Shown piece by piece: positions 28,404-37,230 of a stretch of 64,000 nt of DNA. Under the pieces are notes generated by a model. It made no database searches, had not been told where the DNA came from, and saw nothing but the letters and a program-made list of their open reading frames with translations. A program made the position numbers and the translations under genes. Origin of the DNA: Streptomyces sp. NBC_01142 (GTDB lineage Bacteria > Actinomycetota > Actinomycetes > Streptomycetales > Streptomycetaceae); contig NZ_JAPEOR010000001.1 of NCBI RefSeq assembly GCF_026341125.1, positions 2,542,001 through 2,606,000 of the forward strand, given 5' to 3'. Position 1 is the stretch's first letter. Every line of letters begins with the position of its first letter.

Positions 28404-29606
28404 TCACCATTCGACCGGGATCTCGGTGAAGCCCTCCATGAACCCGCCCAGTGCACGCGGCAGTTCCTCGGCGGGCGCCGCCAGCCTGATGTTCGGGAAC
28501 CGGCGCAGCAGCGACTCCGTGGCGACCTGGAGCTCCATCCGGGCCAGCGCCGCGCCCACGCAGTAGTGCAGCCCCGCGCCGAACGTCATGTGGTGGTTCT
28601 CGGTGCGGCGGATGTCCAGCTCCATGGGGCAGTCGAAGACCTCCGGGTCCACGTTGGCGCCCTCCTCGGAGAGCAGGACGCTGGTGCCCTTCTTGATGAC
28701 GGAGCCGTCCGAGAGCGGGATGTCGTCGATGGCGTACCGCATCGTGCCCACCGACGAGCCCATGATCTGGGTACGCAGCAGTTCCTCGACGGTCGACGGC
28801 ACCAGCGAGAAGTCCTCCCGGATGGCGCGTACGAACTCGGGGTGGTGCAGCAGCACGGCCGTGCCGGTGCCGATCTGGCTCGCCGTCGTGACATAGCCGG
28901 CGATCAGCAGACCCTGCGTCCAGAAGTGCAGCTCATGCTCGTTGAGCCGGCTGTCGTCCTCGTCGTCGCGCACCCGGATCAGCTCGCTGACCAGGTCGTC
29001 GCCCGGGTTCTCGCGCTTGGAGTCGATCAGGTCGCCCAGGTACTTCCACAGGTTCTGCCGGCACTGCCCGACCTCCTCCGGCGGCAGCTTGGTCACCGAC
29101 AGGAAGCCGTCGACGTACGCACGGAACTGGTCGCGGTCCTCCGCCGGCACGCCGAGCAGCTTGCAGATCACCATGATCGGCAGCGGGAAGGCCAGCGCCT
29201 CGTTCAGCTCGACCGGCTGGGGGGCGGCCTCCATCTCGTCCAGCAGCTGGTCGGCGACCTGCTGCACATAGGGCCGCAGCGCCTCGATGCGGCGGGCCGT
29301 GAACGCCTTGGTGACCAGCGAACGCACCCGGGTGTGCTCCGGCGGGTCCGGGTCGATGTTCGGATCCATGAACAGGTCGTTGTCCTTGGAGATCCGCGCG
29401 CAGTCGGGGCGGGCGATATTGCGGGAGAGCCGCTTGTCGGCGAAGAGTGCCCGCACATCCTTGTAACGGGTCACCAGTGTGGCGACGTCCCCGCTCGGCA
29501 GGGTCACTTCCATCGCCGACGTCTTGTGTATGTTCCGCAGCGCCTCGGGAACCTGCATGGGCGGGGTCCACGCGAACGGATACCTGGGCGGGGTCTGGGT
29601 GCTCAC
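28404..29606 (-). CDS. Cytochrome P450
   Basis: A 400-residue bacterial P450. The I-helix oxygen motif reads AGYVTT, the ExxR motif is EELLR, and the haem loop FGAGLHYCVG holds Cys349. In pentangular pathways P450s form methylenedioxy bridges, close ether rings or hydroxylate; the reaction here is not determined. The gene leads directly into its ferredoxin and the MMPL exporter, and the TenA-fold gene lies 40 bases upstream on the same strand. Confidence 0.92.
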   Translation of the reverse strand: MSTQTPPRYPFAWTPPMQVPEALRNIHKTSAMEVTLPSGDVATLVTRYKDVRALFADKRLSRNIARPDCARISKDNDLFMDPNIDPDPPEHTRVRSLVTKAFTARRIEALRPYVQQVADQLLDEMEAAPQPVELNEALAFPLPIMVICKLLGVPAEDRDQFRAYVDGFLSVTKLPPEEVGQCRQNLWKYLGDLIDSKRENPGDDLVSELIRVRDDEDDSRLNEHELHFWTQGLLIAGYVTTASQIGTGTAVLLHHPEFVRAIREDFSLVPSTVEELLRTQIMGSSVGTMRYAIDDIPLSDGSVIKKGTSVLLSEEGANVDPEVFDCPMELDIRRTENHHMTFGAGLHYCVGAALARMELQVATESLLRRFPNIRLAAPAEELPRALGGFMEGFTEIPVEW

Positions 29607-29646
29607 GGCAGTCCCTTCCGATCAGTGTGTATGGGTGGGTGTAGCG

Positions 29647-30315
29647 TCAGAAGGGCCAGGACGGCCGGGACCAGGCGGCCTCGGCGAAGGCCCACTCGTA
29701 GCGGGTGCTGACGGCGAAGTGGTCGACGAGCTCGGCGCGTTCGGCCCCGGAGAGCTCCTCGCCCAGCCGGTCGGCGGCGCCCATGAAGGCCTTCACCGCG
29801 TAGCCGTAGCCCTCGCCCGGGTGGTAGATCTCGATCCAGGGCGCATAGCGCGAGCCGGGCGTGTGCCGCTCCAGCAGGTCGTTGGAGACCTGGTGGTTGA
29901 ACCAGACCATCGGCAGCAGCGCCCCGAACCCGGCGGCGAAGGACGTCGCCGAAGCCGCCTGGAAGAACGAGCAGTGGGCGTGGGCTGCGGGATCCACGGC
30001 CGCGTCGGGTACCAGCGCCGGGGCGCCCAGCTTCCCGGCGATGTCTCCGTACGCCTCGCGCAGCTTGTCGCGCGCCTCCAGCGTGCCGGTGACCGACCGC
30101 CCCAGCAGCGCGACGTACTGATCGCCGCGGGCGCCGGCGGCCGTCCGGGCGAGACCGCGGGCGTAGGCGGGCAGCAGATGCCCCGTGTCCTGCTGGACGA
30201 AGTGGGCGAGCGACGCACCGGGCAGCGACCCGTCCCGCAGCCCGTTCCAGAACGGATGCGCCTTGACCTTGTCCAGGACCGGCGCGGCGAGCTCCTTCAG
30301 CTCCTCTTGCAGCAT
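29647..30315 (-). CDS. TenA-fold protein lacking the catalytic cysteine
   Basis: A 222-residue all-helical TenA/THI-4 family protein, co-directional with the P450 and amidotransferase genes. TenA aminopyrimidine hydrolases use a Cys in an LPCxW motif; here the site reads LPMVW (Met136), while Asp43 and Glu207 at the other active-site positions are kept. Thiamin salvage is therefore unlikely, and no thiamin genes are near. The family has been recruited in natural-product pathways, and haem-oxygenase-like folds can also bind two irons, though a full set of iron ligands is not evident. A tailoring or binding role is inferred from position only. Confidence 0.7.
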   Translation of the reverse strand: MLQEELKELAAPVLDKVKAHPFWNGLRDGSLPGASLAHFVQQDTGHLLPAYARGLARTAAGARGDQYVALLGRSVTGTLEARDKLREAYGDIAGKLGAPALVPDAAVDPAAHAHCSFFQAASATSFAAGFGALLPMVWFNHQVSNDLLERHTPGSRYAPWIEIYHPGEGYGYAVKAFMGAADRLGEELSGAERAELVDHFAVSTRYEWAFAEAAWSRPSWPF

Positions 30316-30330
30316 GAGCTCCTGCCCCTC

Positions 30331-32181
30331 TCAGATCTCGAGTCGTACGCGGTAGTGCCGCAGCCATGCGTCCAGTTGGAGGACCATCTCCACGTTCCGC
30401 CGCTCGCCCCAGCCGTCCACCGCGATCGGGCGGTCCTCCCTGGCGAGCTCGGCGCAGGCCGGGCCGTCGAGGAGCGGACGCACCGGGCTTGACGGGTCGC
30501 CGACGACGGCGTTGAAGCGGCTGCGCAGCACCTCTCCGTAGTGTGGGTCCTGCGTGACCGGGAAGGGGCTCTTGCGGCGCTGTGTCACCGAGGCGGGCAG
30601 CAGATCGGCGACCGCGGAGCGCAGCACGCTCTTCTCCCGGCCGTCGGCCGTCTTCATCGCCCACGGGATGTTGTAGACGTACTCGACGAGCCGGTGGTCG
30701 CAGTACGGCACCCGCAGCTCCAGGCCCACGGCCATGCTGAGGCGGTCGTCGCGGGAGAGCAGCAGCGGCAGCCAGCGCGACAGATGCGCATGGCCGACCA
30801 CCCGCATGGTGTGCTCCTGGCCGGACTCGCCGGGCACCCGCGGGACTTCCGCGACCGTCTCGGCGTACCGCTGGGCCGAATACCCGGGTACGTCGATCTT
30901 CTTGAGGAAGCCGGGGTCGAGCAGTCCCGTGCTCATGCCGTGCGGGGCGACCCGCAGCCCCATCGTGACCCAGGGGAAGTTCGCGGTGTCCACCAGCGTG
31001 GGATCGCGGAACGACTGGTAGCCGCCGAAGAGTTCATCGGCCACCTCGCCCATCAGAGCGACCGTGGAGCGCTGGCGTACGGAGCGCAGCAGCAGATACA
31101 GGGAGCGGTCCATGTCCGGAATCGGGCGCGGCAGATCCTGGGCGCGCAGCGCGGCCGCGTCGACCACCGGGTCGGCGAGGTCGGCGGTGCGCAGCACCAC
31201 CGGCTCATGGTCGGTGCCGACATGGCGGGCGACCTCGGCGGCGTACGGGGCATCCGGGTCCTCGTGCCAGAAGTCCTTCCGGAACCGCTCGGTGTGTCCC
31301 TCGAAGTCCACGGCGAAGGTCTTGGGACGGCTGCCGTCCGTGACGGACCGGGCGGCGAACGCCGCGATCGCGCTGGAGTCGACACCGCCCGAGAGCAGCG
31401 TGCACAGCGGGACATCGGAGACCAGATGGCCGGCGACGGCCTCCCCCAGCAGGCCCCGCACCGTGTCCACCGTGGTCGCGAGATCGTCGGGGTGCTCGTG
31501 GTGGGGCAGCGTCCAGTAGCGGGACTCGGTGAGCGAACCGTCCCGTACCACCGTCACATGGCCCGCGGGGACTTCGCGCATCCCGCGGTAGACGGCATGG
31601 CCCGGGGTGGCGATGTACGCGAGCAGCTCCGCCATGCCCTCCGTGTCGACGACGCACGCGACCGACGGATGGGCGAGCAGTGCCTTGGGCTCGGAGCCGA
31701 AGACGAGACCCCGGCCGGTCTGCGCGTAGTACAGCGGCTTGATGCCGAGCCGGTCCCGGAACATCACCAGCTTGCCGGCGCGCGGGTCCCAGACGGCGAA
31801 GGCGAACATGCCCTCGAGCCGCTCCGCGCACCGCTCGCCCCACTCCAGATAGGCGCGCAGCACCACCTCGGTGTCCCCGGCCGTACGGAAACGGTGGCCG
31901 AGCGACTCCAACTGTGCCCGCAACCGGCGGAAGTTGTAGATCTCGCCGTTGTGCACCAGCACCGCGAGGGTGCGGCCGTCCTCCTCCGCGACCATCGGCT
32001 GCGGGCTGCCGTCCACATCGATCACGGCGAGCCTGCGGTGGCCGAGAGCGGCACGGTCATCGGTCCACACGGCCTCGTCGTCCGGGCCGCGGTTGGCGAG
32101 CGTCCCCACCATGGTGCGTACCGTGGAGGCCTCTTCCCTGAGGCCGCGCTCGAAGTCGACCCACCCCGCTACGCCGCACAT
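30331..32181 (-). CDS. Asparagine-synthetase-like glutamine amidotransferase
   Basis: A 616-residue class II amidotransferase of AsnB type: N-terminal glutaminase domain with the nucleophile Cys2 (MCGVAGW) and RGPDD motif, and a C-terminal synthetase domain with the pyrophosphate loop SGGVDSS near the middle. In aromatic polyketide clusters (OxyD of tetracyclines; homologues in xantholipin, lysolipin and rubromycin families) it amidates a carboxylate with ATP and glutamine, either on the starter or to build an isoquinolinone/lactam ring. The rest of the cluster favours the second. The start overlaps the glycosyltransferase end by 13 bases, and the TenA-fold gene follows 15 bases downstream. 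Confidence 0.92.
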   Translation of the reverse strand: MCGVAGWVDFERGLREEASTVRTMVGTLANRGPDDEAVWTDDRAALGHRRLAVIDVDGSPQPMVAEEDGRTLAVLVHNGEIYNFRRLRAQLESLGHRFRTAGDTEVVLRAYLEWGERCAERLEGMFAFAVWDPRAGKLVMFRDRLGIKPLYYAQTGRGLVFGSEPKALLAHPSVACVVDTEGMAELLAYIATPGHAVYRGMREVPAGHVTVVRDGSLTESRYWTLPHHEHPDDLATTVDTVRGLLGEAVAGHLVSDVPLCTLLSGGVDSSAIAAFAARSVTDGSRPKTFAVDFEGHTERFRKDFWHEDPDAPYAAEVARHVGTDHEPVVLRTADLADPVVDAAALRAQDLPRPIPDMDRSLYLLLRSVRQRSTVALMGEVADELFGGYQSFRDPTLVDTANFPWVTMGLRVAPHGMSTGLLDPGFLKKIDVPGYSAQRYAETVAEVPRVPGESGQEHTMRVVGHAHLSRWLPLLLSRDDRLSMAVGLELRVPYCDHRLVEYVYNIPWAMKTADGREKSVLRSAVADLLPASVTQRRKSPFPVTQDPHYGEVLRSRFNAVVGDPSSPVRPLLDGPACAELAREDRPIAVDGWGERRNVEMVLQLDAWLRHYRVRLEI

Positions 32182-33356
32182 GCGACCACCCTCGACTCGA
32201 TCTCGGCGACCAGTGCGGCCGGGGACGGCAGGCTCAGCATCTGCTCGCGCAGCTTGTTCGCGGCGGCGCGGTGCGCGTCGCCGGTGAGCAGCTTCTCCGC
32301 CTCGGCGCGCAGCCGCTCGGGCGTCGCCTCGTCGCGGGTGAGCACCTCGCCGGCGCCGGTGGCCAGCACCCGGCCCGAGTGACCGAGATGGTCGGGCAGC
32401 TGAGGTACGAGCAGCAGCGGCACACCGGCCCGCAGCGAGGTCAGCACCGTGCCCGCACCACCGTGCGCGACGACCAGATCGGCGTCGTCCACCAGCAGAT
32501 GCAGCGGGATGTCCTCGACCACGCGTACGTGCCCGGCGGCCTCGCCCGCCACCTCGCCGAGCAGCGCACGCTGCCCGGCGGTGACCGCGAGGACCACCTC
32601 GGTGCCCGGACCGGCCAGCGCGGCCGCGACCTGCCCGGCCAGGAACCTCTCCGGAGCCAGTCGCGCCATCGTGTGGCCCCAGGTCACCACCACGCGGCGC
32701 CCGGTGGTCCCCGGCGGGCCGAGCGGGGGACGAAGCGGCCCGCCGGGGCCGTTGAAGGGGACGTACTGCATGGCGAGGCGCGGATGCTCGACCGGCACCT
32801 GGAAGTCGTCCGGGCACGGGTCGACGGTGAGCAGGCCGAACGGATCGAAGTCGCCGACTCCGTTGCGCTCGGCCAGCGGCGCGAGCACCTGCGGCAGCAG
32901 GCCGCGGGCCCGCGCCATCAGATCGGTGCCGTACAGCAGACGTACGGCGGGGATGCCCGCCGCGGCGGCCGCCAACGGACCGGCCAGCGCGGTCGGTTCG
33001 AAGACCACGGCGTCCGCACGCCAGTCGCGGGCGAGCGCCGCCAGATCGTCGGTCATGGAGTCGGCGTGGGCGTAGAACATCTGCATCGCGCGCGGTCCCT
33101 TGCCGCTGCGCGGCGCCTGCCCGCCGCCGTCGCCCGCGTCGTTCACGGTGGGGAGAACGTAGCCGCGCACCATCCCCACGGCGTCGACGTCCGTACCGAC
33201 ACCGGCGCCGGGCAGACCGGTCCTGGCCGTCTCCTCGCGCAGGGACGGCTGGCTCGCGACCAGCACGTCATGGCCCGCGGCCCGGAAAGCCCATGCCAAC
33301 GGCACCATCGCATACAGATGCGAAGGCCAGGCCCAGGTCGTGAACAGTACGCGCAT
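32169..33356 (-). CDS. Glycosyltransferase, GT1 (NDP-sugar, macrolide/aromatic type)
   Basis: A 395-residue GT-B enzyme. The N-terminal acceptor half starts MRVLFTTWAWPSHLYAMVPL, and the C-terminal donor site reads VVAHGGAGTVLTSLRAGVPLLLVPQ with the conserved His. It should attach a hexose or deoxyhexose to the aglycone. No NDP-sugar biosynthesis gene is in the window, so the donor comes from the part of the cluster to the left or from general metabolism. The ATG at 33356 follows GAGAGGGG; it overlaps the amidotransferase gene by 13 bases. Confidence 0.88.
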   Translation of the reverse strand: MRVLFTTWAWPSHLYAMVPLAWAFRAAGHDVLVASQPSLREETARTGLPGAGVGTDVDAVGMVRGYVLPTVNDAGDGGGQAPRSGKGPRAMQMFYAHADSMTDDLAALARDWRADAVVFEPTALAGPLAAAAAGIPAVRLLYGTDLMARARGLLPQVLAPLAERNGVGDFDPFGLLTVDPCPDDFQVPVEHPRLAMQYVPFNGPGGPLRPPLGPPGTTGRRVVVTWGHTMARLAPERFLAGQVAAALAGPGTEVVLAVTAGQRALLGEVAGEAAGHVRVVEDIPLHLLVDDADLVVAHGGAGTVLTSLRAGVPLLLVPQLPDHLGHSGRVLATGAGEVLTRDEATPERLRAEAEKLLTGDAHRAAANKLREQMLSLPSPAALVAEIESRVVACAA

Positions 33357-33453
33357 GGCTCGCCCCAACCCCTCTCAGTGCCGGCTGCGGCTCCGCCCCT
33401 GGCTGACTCGTGGGGCGAGGTCCGCGATGCGCAGACGGTGACGCAGCGTGCTA

Positions 33454-33492
33454 TCGGTCCGGTCGCAGCCCGCTCGAAGCGAGCCGGACCGA
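33454..33492 (-). terminator. Nested hairpin downstream of the multicopper oxidase gene
   Basis: CGGTCCGG at 33455-33462 pairs with CCGGACCG at 33484-33491, and an inner GCTCG/CGAGC stem lies at 33472-33484. It sits just past the multicopper oxidase stop and ahead of the glycosyltransferase, so the two probably have separate transcripts. Confidence 0.5.
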
Positions 33493-33508
33493 GAGACCCC
33501 CGAATTCC

Positions 33509-35119
33509 TCACACCACCTGGAAGTTGGCCATCATCGCCATGTCCTCGTGCTCGAGGTTGTGGCAGTGGAACATGTACCGGCCGCGGTGGCCCGAGAAGC
33601 GGGCCAGCACATCGACCACCTCGTAGGGCCGCACATCGACGGTGTCCTTCCAGCCGGCGTCCGTCTCCAGCGGCGCCTTGCCACTGCGGGCCACCACCTG
33701 GAAGTGCGCCAGGTGCAGATGCACCGGGTGGTGGAAGTCGCTGGTGAAGCGCCACCGTTCCACCGTGCCGAGCCGCGGCCGGGCAGCGAACTCCGCGGAA
33801 CGGAAAGGCTTTCCGTTGACCGTCCATATCGTTGTGCCGTCCGAGGCACTCGTCTGGCGGAAGTCGAACTGCCGCTCGGCCACGGCCGCGGCCGCGCGCA
33901 GCGGCTCGACATCGGCGAGCCCGGCAGGAACCCTGCTGTCGTCCTTCGCACGCCGGGCGACCTTGAACCGCATCACCCGCCGGGTGCCACCCTCGCCGAG
34001 CGTGTTGACCAGAGTGACCGTGGATCCCACCGGATACTGCGAGAAGTCGACCACCACGTCGAACCGTTCGGCGGGCGCGATCGGCAGCTTCTTGTGCGAG
34101 CGCGGAGCGGCCAGCAGCCCGGCGTCGCTGCCGATCTGTGTGAAGGTGCCTCCGGGCTCCAGTTCCAGCCGGTAGCGGCGGGCGTTGGAGGCGTTGAGCA
34201 GACGGAAACGGTAGCGCGCGGCTTCCACCTCGAGCTCGGGCCACGGCGCGCCGTTGACCAGCACCACATCGCCCATGACGCCCTCCATATAGGCGTCCTT
34301 GACGCCGGGGACACCGGTCAGCGAGGAGTCGAGGGACGGATAGCGCAGCGCGCCGTCCTCCTCGAACGCACGGTCGCAGATCATCAGAGGGATGTCCCGC
34401 TCGCCCGCGGGGAGGTTCAGCGCCTCTTCCTCGTCGTCGCGGACGAGGAACATCCCGGCGAGCCCCCGCCAGACCTGCGGGGCGCTGAAGTCCATCCGGT
34501 GGTCGTGGTACCAGAGCGTCGCGGCGGGCTGATCCAGCGGATACGTATAGTCCTTGACCCCCTGCGACAGCTTCCAGTCGGCCGGGGCGACGTGCATCGC
34601 CCCGCCGTGGCCGGCCCCATGACCGCCCTTGCCCTGTGCCGCGGGGTCGTGCCGGTAGCCCTTCGGCACCACGAGATCCGTCGGATAGCCGTCCGACTCG
34701 GGAGCCTGGATCCCGCCGTGCAGATGCGTCGAGGTCGGCACGGGCAGCTCATTGCGCACCCGCACGACGATCTGACGCCCCGACCGGCCCACCAGGGTGG
34801 TGCCGGGGAAGCTCCCGTCGTACCCCCACACCTGAGTCCTGAGACCGGGCAGGATCTCCACATCGGCGACGCGCTGCACCAGTTCGTAGTGGTCGACACC
34901 GCGCGTCGTACGCACCGGCACGGCCGTCCTCGGCACCGGCAGCGGCACCCGGTACGGCTCCGGCGGCCGGCCGGCGCTGGAGAGCAGCTCGCCGGAGACC
35001 TCCCGGGTCAGGCTGCCGCAGCCGGCGACTCCGGCCGCGGCGGCCACGCCCGCGGCACCGGCCACCCCGAGCAGTCTTCGGCGGGACAGCGGTACGGACC
35101 GGCTGCGCCCCGCGCTCAT
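33509..35119 (-). CDS. Tat-exported multicopper oxidase (laccase/phenoxazinone-synthase-like)
   Basis: A 536-residue three-cupredoxin oxidase. The N-terminus carries a twin-arginine signal (SRRRLLG) followed by a hydrophobic stretch ending in GVAGC, so the mature protein may be a lipoprotein on the outer face of the membrane. All copper motifs are present: HLHGG with His132 and His134, WYHDHRMD, HPVHLHLAHF and HCHNLEHEDMAMM. It oxidizes phenols with O2, so quinone formation or coupling of the exported product is plausible, or copper/oxidant protection. Its start overlaps the stop of the upstream membrane-protein gene (ATGA), so the two form a unit. Confidence 0.9.
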   Translation of the reverse strand: MSAGRSRSVPLSRRRLLGVAGAAGVAAAAGVAGCGSLTREVSGELLSSAGRPPEPYRVPLPVPRTAVPVRTTRGVDHYELVQRVADVEILPGLRTQVWGYDGSFPGTTLVGRSGRQIVVRVRNELPVPTSTHLHGGIQAPESDGYPTDLVVPKGYRHDPAAQGKGGHGAGHGGAMHVAPADWKLSQGVKDYTYPLDQPAATLWYHDHRMDFSAPQVWRGLAGMFLVRDDEEEALNLPAGERDIPLMICDRAFEEDGALRYPSLDSSLTGVPGVKDAYMEGVMGDVVLVNGAPWPELEVEAARYRFRLLNASNARRYRLELEPGGTFTQIGSDAGLLAAPRSHKKLPIAPAERFDVVVDFSQYPVGSTVTLVNTLGEGGTRRVMRFKVARRAKDDSRVPAGLADVEPLRAAAAVAERQFDFRQTSASDGTTIWTVNGKPFRSAEFAARPRLGTVERWRFTSDFHHPVHLHLAHFQVVARSGKAPLETDAGWKDTVDVRPYEVVDVLARFSGHRGRYMFHCHNLEHEDMAMMANFQVV

Positions 35120-35601
35120 CGGCGGCCGCCGCGGTACGCGAAGGCCCAGTAGGTGAGGGCGGTCGCACCGGCGACCAGCGCGACCCCGAGCGGGATGTGC
35201 AGGCCCAGTGACCTGCTGAATCCGGACCCGCTCTGTATCTGTACGAGGAAGGAGACCAGCACGGCGAGGGCGATCGGCCACGCCGGTCCGCGGCCCGGCC
35301 GCCACAGCAGCACGGTGTTGAGGACCAGCAGCCAGCTCAGGAAGCTGATGGTGTGCGCGTTGATCTCGTGCAGGTCCAGCAGATCCACATCGCCCGTGAT
35401 GAACATCCCGGCCAGCACCGGCTGTACCAGGGTCAGCAGCAGAAACGCGGTGATCACGCAGCGCAGCAGAATCAGCGGCCACCGCCGGACCTTGCGCACC
35501 GCGGGCGGCCCGCCCGTCCGCCGCCGCCGCGGGGACGAACGCGCCGCCGCGTCGGCAGGCTCCAGGGCGTCCGTCCGGTGGACGTCCGGTGTCTGGCTCA
35601 T
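35116..35601 (-). CDS. Four-helix membrane protein coupled to the multicopper oxidase
   Basis: A 161-residue protein with a disordered Arg/Pro-rich N-terminus (about 1-38) and four membrane segments (about 42-65, 78-96, 104-120 and 131-153). Histidines sit at or near segment ends in DLHEINAH and LGLHIPLG, a spacing seen in small haem-b or electron-carrier membrane proteins, but no known family is certain. The ATGA overlap with the oxidase suggests an anchor, copper-delivery or electron-transfer partner. It is divergent from the ABM-dehydrogenase fusion. Confidence 0.65.
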   Translation of the reverse strand: MSQTPDVHRTDALEPADAAARSSPRRRRTGGPPAVRKVRRWPLILLRCVITAFLLLTLVQPVLAGMFITGDVDLLDLHEINAHTISFLSWLLVLNTVLLWRPGRGPAWPIALAVLVSFLVQIQSGSGFSRSLGLHIPLGVALVAGATALTYWAFAYRGGRR

Positions 35602-35649
35602 GGGGAACCCCTCCAGGTCGTCGACACCCTCGACGGTGACAGGGACGAC

Positions 35650-35706
35650 TCGAGTGGGACTTGAGCGGGACGAGGGCCGGACCGGTCCTCGATTCGCCAT
35701 CGAGCG
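35650..35706 (+). promoter_or_regulatory. Two candidate SARP repeat pairs upstream of the fusion gene
   Basis: TCGAGTG at 35650 and TTGAGCG at 35661 are 11 bp apart; TCGATTC at 35689 and TCGAGCG at 35700 are again 11 bp apart. They lie in the 156-base gap between divergent genes, 52 to 108 bases before the start at 35758, and could control one or both directions. Confidence 0.55.
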
Positions 35707-35757
35707 GTGGCGGAGAACGTAATGCAGCGTCCCTACGCCTGCCTTGGAGGATGACCG

Positions 35758-37230
35758 ATGGCCGAGACTCCCCGCTTCCGCGTGATTCTGCGGATGGAAA
35801 TCCAGTCCGGAACACAGGACGAGTTCGAAAGGACGTGGTGGGAGGTGGGATCGGCGATCGCCCGGCAGCCCGCCAACCTCGGCCAGACGCTGACGCGGGC
35901 GACCGAGGGCGATTCCCCTGTGTACTACGTGATCACCGACTGGACCGACGAGAGAGCGTTCCGCGCCTTCGAGGTCAGTGAGGCACATGCCGGGCACCGG
36001 CGCCGACTGGGGAAGTACCGCACGAGCGGCGAGATGATCACGACACAGACCGTGTACGACATCCCCCCGGCGCACCGGCCCGACGCCGTTGCGCGACGCG
36101 AGGCCGCTACCCGGTCCGAGGCTCCTCCCCGGCCGGGGGCCGCCCCCGGGCCGAAGTCTGTTCCCGGGCCCGGGCCCGGGCCCGCGTCTCGGTCCGGGAA
36201 CGGTGCGTCGCCCGAGGCCGCTTCCCGGTCTGTGTCGGCTCCCGGGGCCAACGCCGCTCCCCGGCCCGAGGCTGCCGGCAGGTCCGGGGCCGTTCCTCGG
36301 CCCAGGGCCGTACCCGGGGCGCCGTCCGTCGCCGCCCCTGGCCGGACTCCGCTGGCCTTCATCGGGCTCGGCAACATGGGCGGCGGCATGGCCCACGCCC
36401 TCCTCGACTCCGGCCGCACCCTGACCGTGTACAACCGCACGGCCGCCAAGGCCCGTTCCCTGGTGGACGCCGGCGCCGCCACGGCCGGCAGCCCCGCGGA
36501 CGCCGCCGCCGGACACTCCGTCGTCGTGCTCAGCCTGAGCGACGAAGCCGTCGTGGACGATGTGCTCTTCACCCAGATCGTGCCGGTGCTCGCACCGGGC
36601 AGCATCGTCATCGACACCTCCACCGTCTCCCCGGCGTACGCACGCAAGGCCGCGGCACGCCTTGCCGACGCCGGACTGCGCCGGGTCGAGGCCTGTGTGG
36701 TGGGCAATCCCTTCCAGGCACGCGAGGGCAAGCTGCGCGTCTACACCAGCGGCGCGGAGCAGGACGTCGCCGAGGTCGCCGACGTCCTCGACACGATCGG
36801 ATCCGAGGTCCTCCACCTCGGCGCCCCCGGTACGGCCGCCACCCTCAAGCTCATCTTCAATCTGCTCCTCGGCGCCCAGGTCGCCTCGCTCTCCGAGGCG
36901 GTGGCGTACGGCGTACGGACCGGGCTCGACCGCGACCGGCTGCTCTCCGCCATCGCCGAGAGCGGATTCAGCTCCCTCGTCATGCGCTTCCGCGCCGAGC
37001 TGATGCGCAAGGGGAGTTACGAGCCGGCCTTCTTCCGCTCGGCACTCATGGAGAAGGACCTGCGCCTCGCCATCGAGGATGCCACCGGCGCCGGAGTCGA
37101 ACTCGCCGTTCTGGACACGGTCAGGGCCGGCTTCGCCGCCGTGGTCGCCGCGGGCGACGGCGACAAGGACGCCTCCGTGCTGATCGAGCACACGGGTGCG
37201 GCCGCCTCCTCCCGGGGAGCCGTGTCATGA
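35758..37230 (+). CDS. Fusion of an ABM monooxygenase domain and a beta-hydroxyacid-dehydrogenase-type domain
   Basis: A 490-residue protein in three parts. Residues about 1-102 form an ABM domain closely like ABM protein 1 (FRVILRMEI start, [11 protein letters not shown] core). Residues about 103-197 are a low-complexity Pro/Ala/Gly/Arg/Ser linker with PGP repeats. From about 198 a 6PGDH/3-hydroxyisobutyrate-dehydrogenase-like domain begins, with [11 protein letters not shown] at 201-211, YNRT favouring NADPH, and catalytic Lys364 in TLKLIFNLL; the substrate loop normally reading APVSG is changed to ACVVGNPF. It may couple a ring oxygenation/cyclization with a reduction. GGAGG precedes it, and it is coupled to the SCP2-like gene by ATGA. 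Confidence 0.85.
   Translation: MAETPRFRVILRMEIQSGTQDEFERTWWEVGSAIARQPANLGQTLTRATEGDSPVYYVITDWTDERAFRAFEVSEAHAGHRRRLGKYRTSGEMITTQTVYDIPPAHRPDAVARREAATRSEAPPRPGAAPGPKSVPGPGPGPASRSGNGASPEAASRSVSAPGANAAPRPEAAGRSGAVPRPRAVPGAPSVAAPGRTPLAFIGLGNMGGGMAHALLDSGRTLTVYNRTAAKARSLVDAGAATAGSPADAAAGHSVVVLSLSDEAVVDDVLFTQIVPVLAPGSIVIDTSTVSPAYARKAAARLADAGLRRVEACVVGNPFQAREGKLRVYTSGAEQDVAEVADVLDTIGSEVLHLGAPGTAATLKLIFNLLLGAQVASLSEAVAYGVRTGLDRDRLLSAIAESGFSSLVMRFRAELMRKGSYEPAFFRSALMEKDLRLAIEDATGAGVELAVLDTVRAGFAAVVAAGDGDKDASVLIEHTGAAASSRGAVS

Noticed and set aside
30331..32181. Tetracycline-type pathway suggested by the OxyD-like amidotransferase and the halogenase
   Set aside because: The ABM pair, DUF1772, TcmJ-like cupin, ABM fusion and three hydroxylase types match pentangular polyphenol clusters better, and no OxyN/OxyL-like set was seen.
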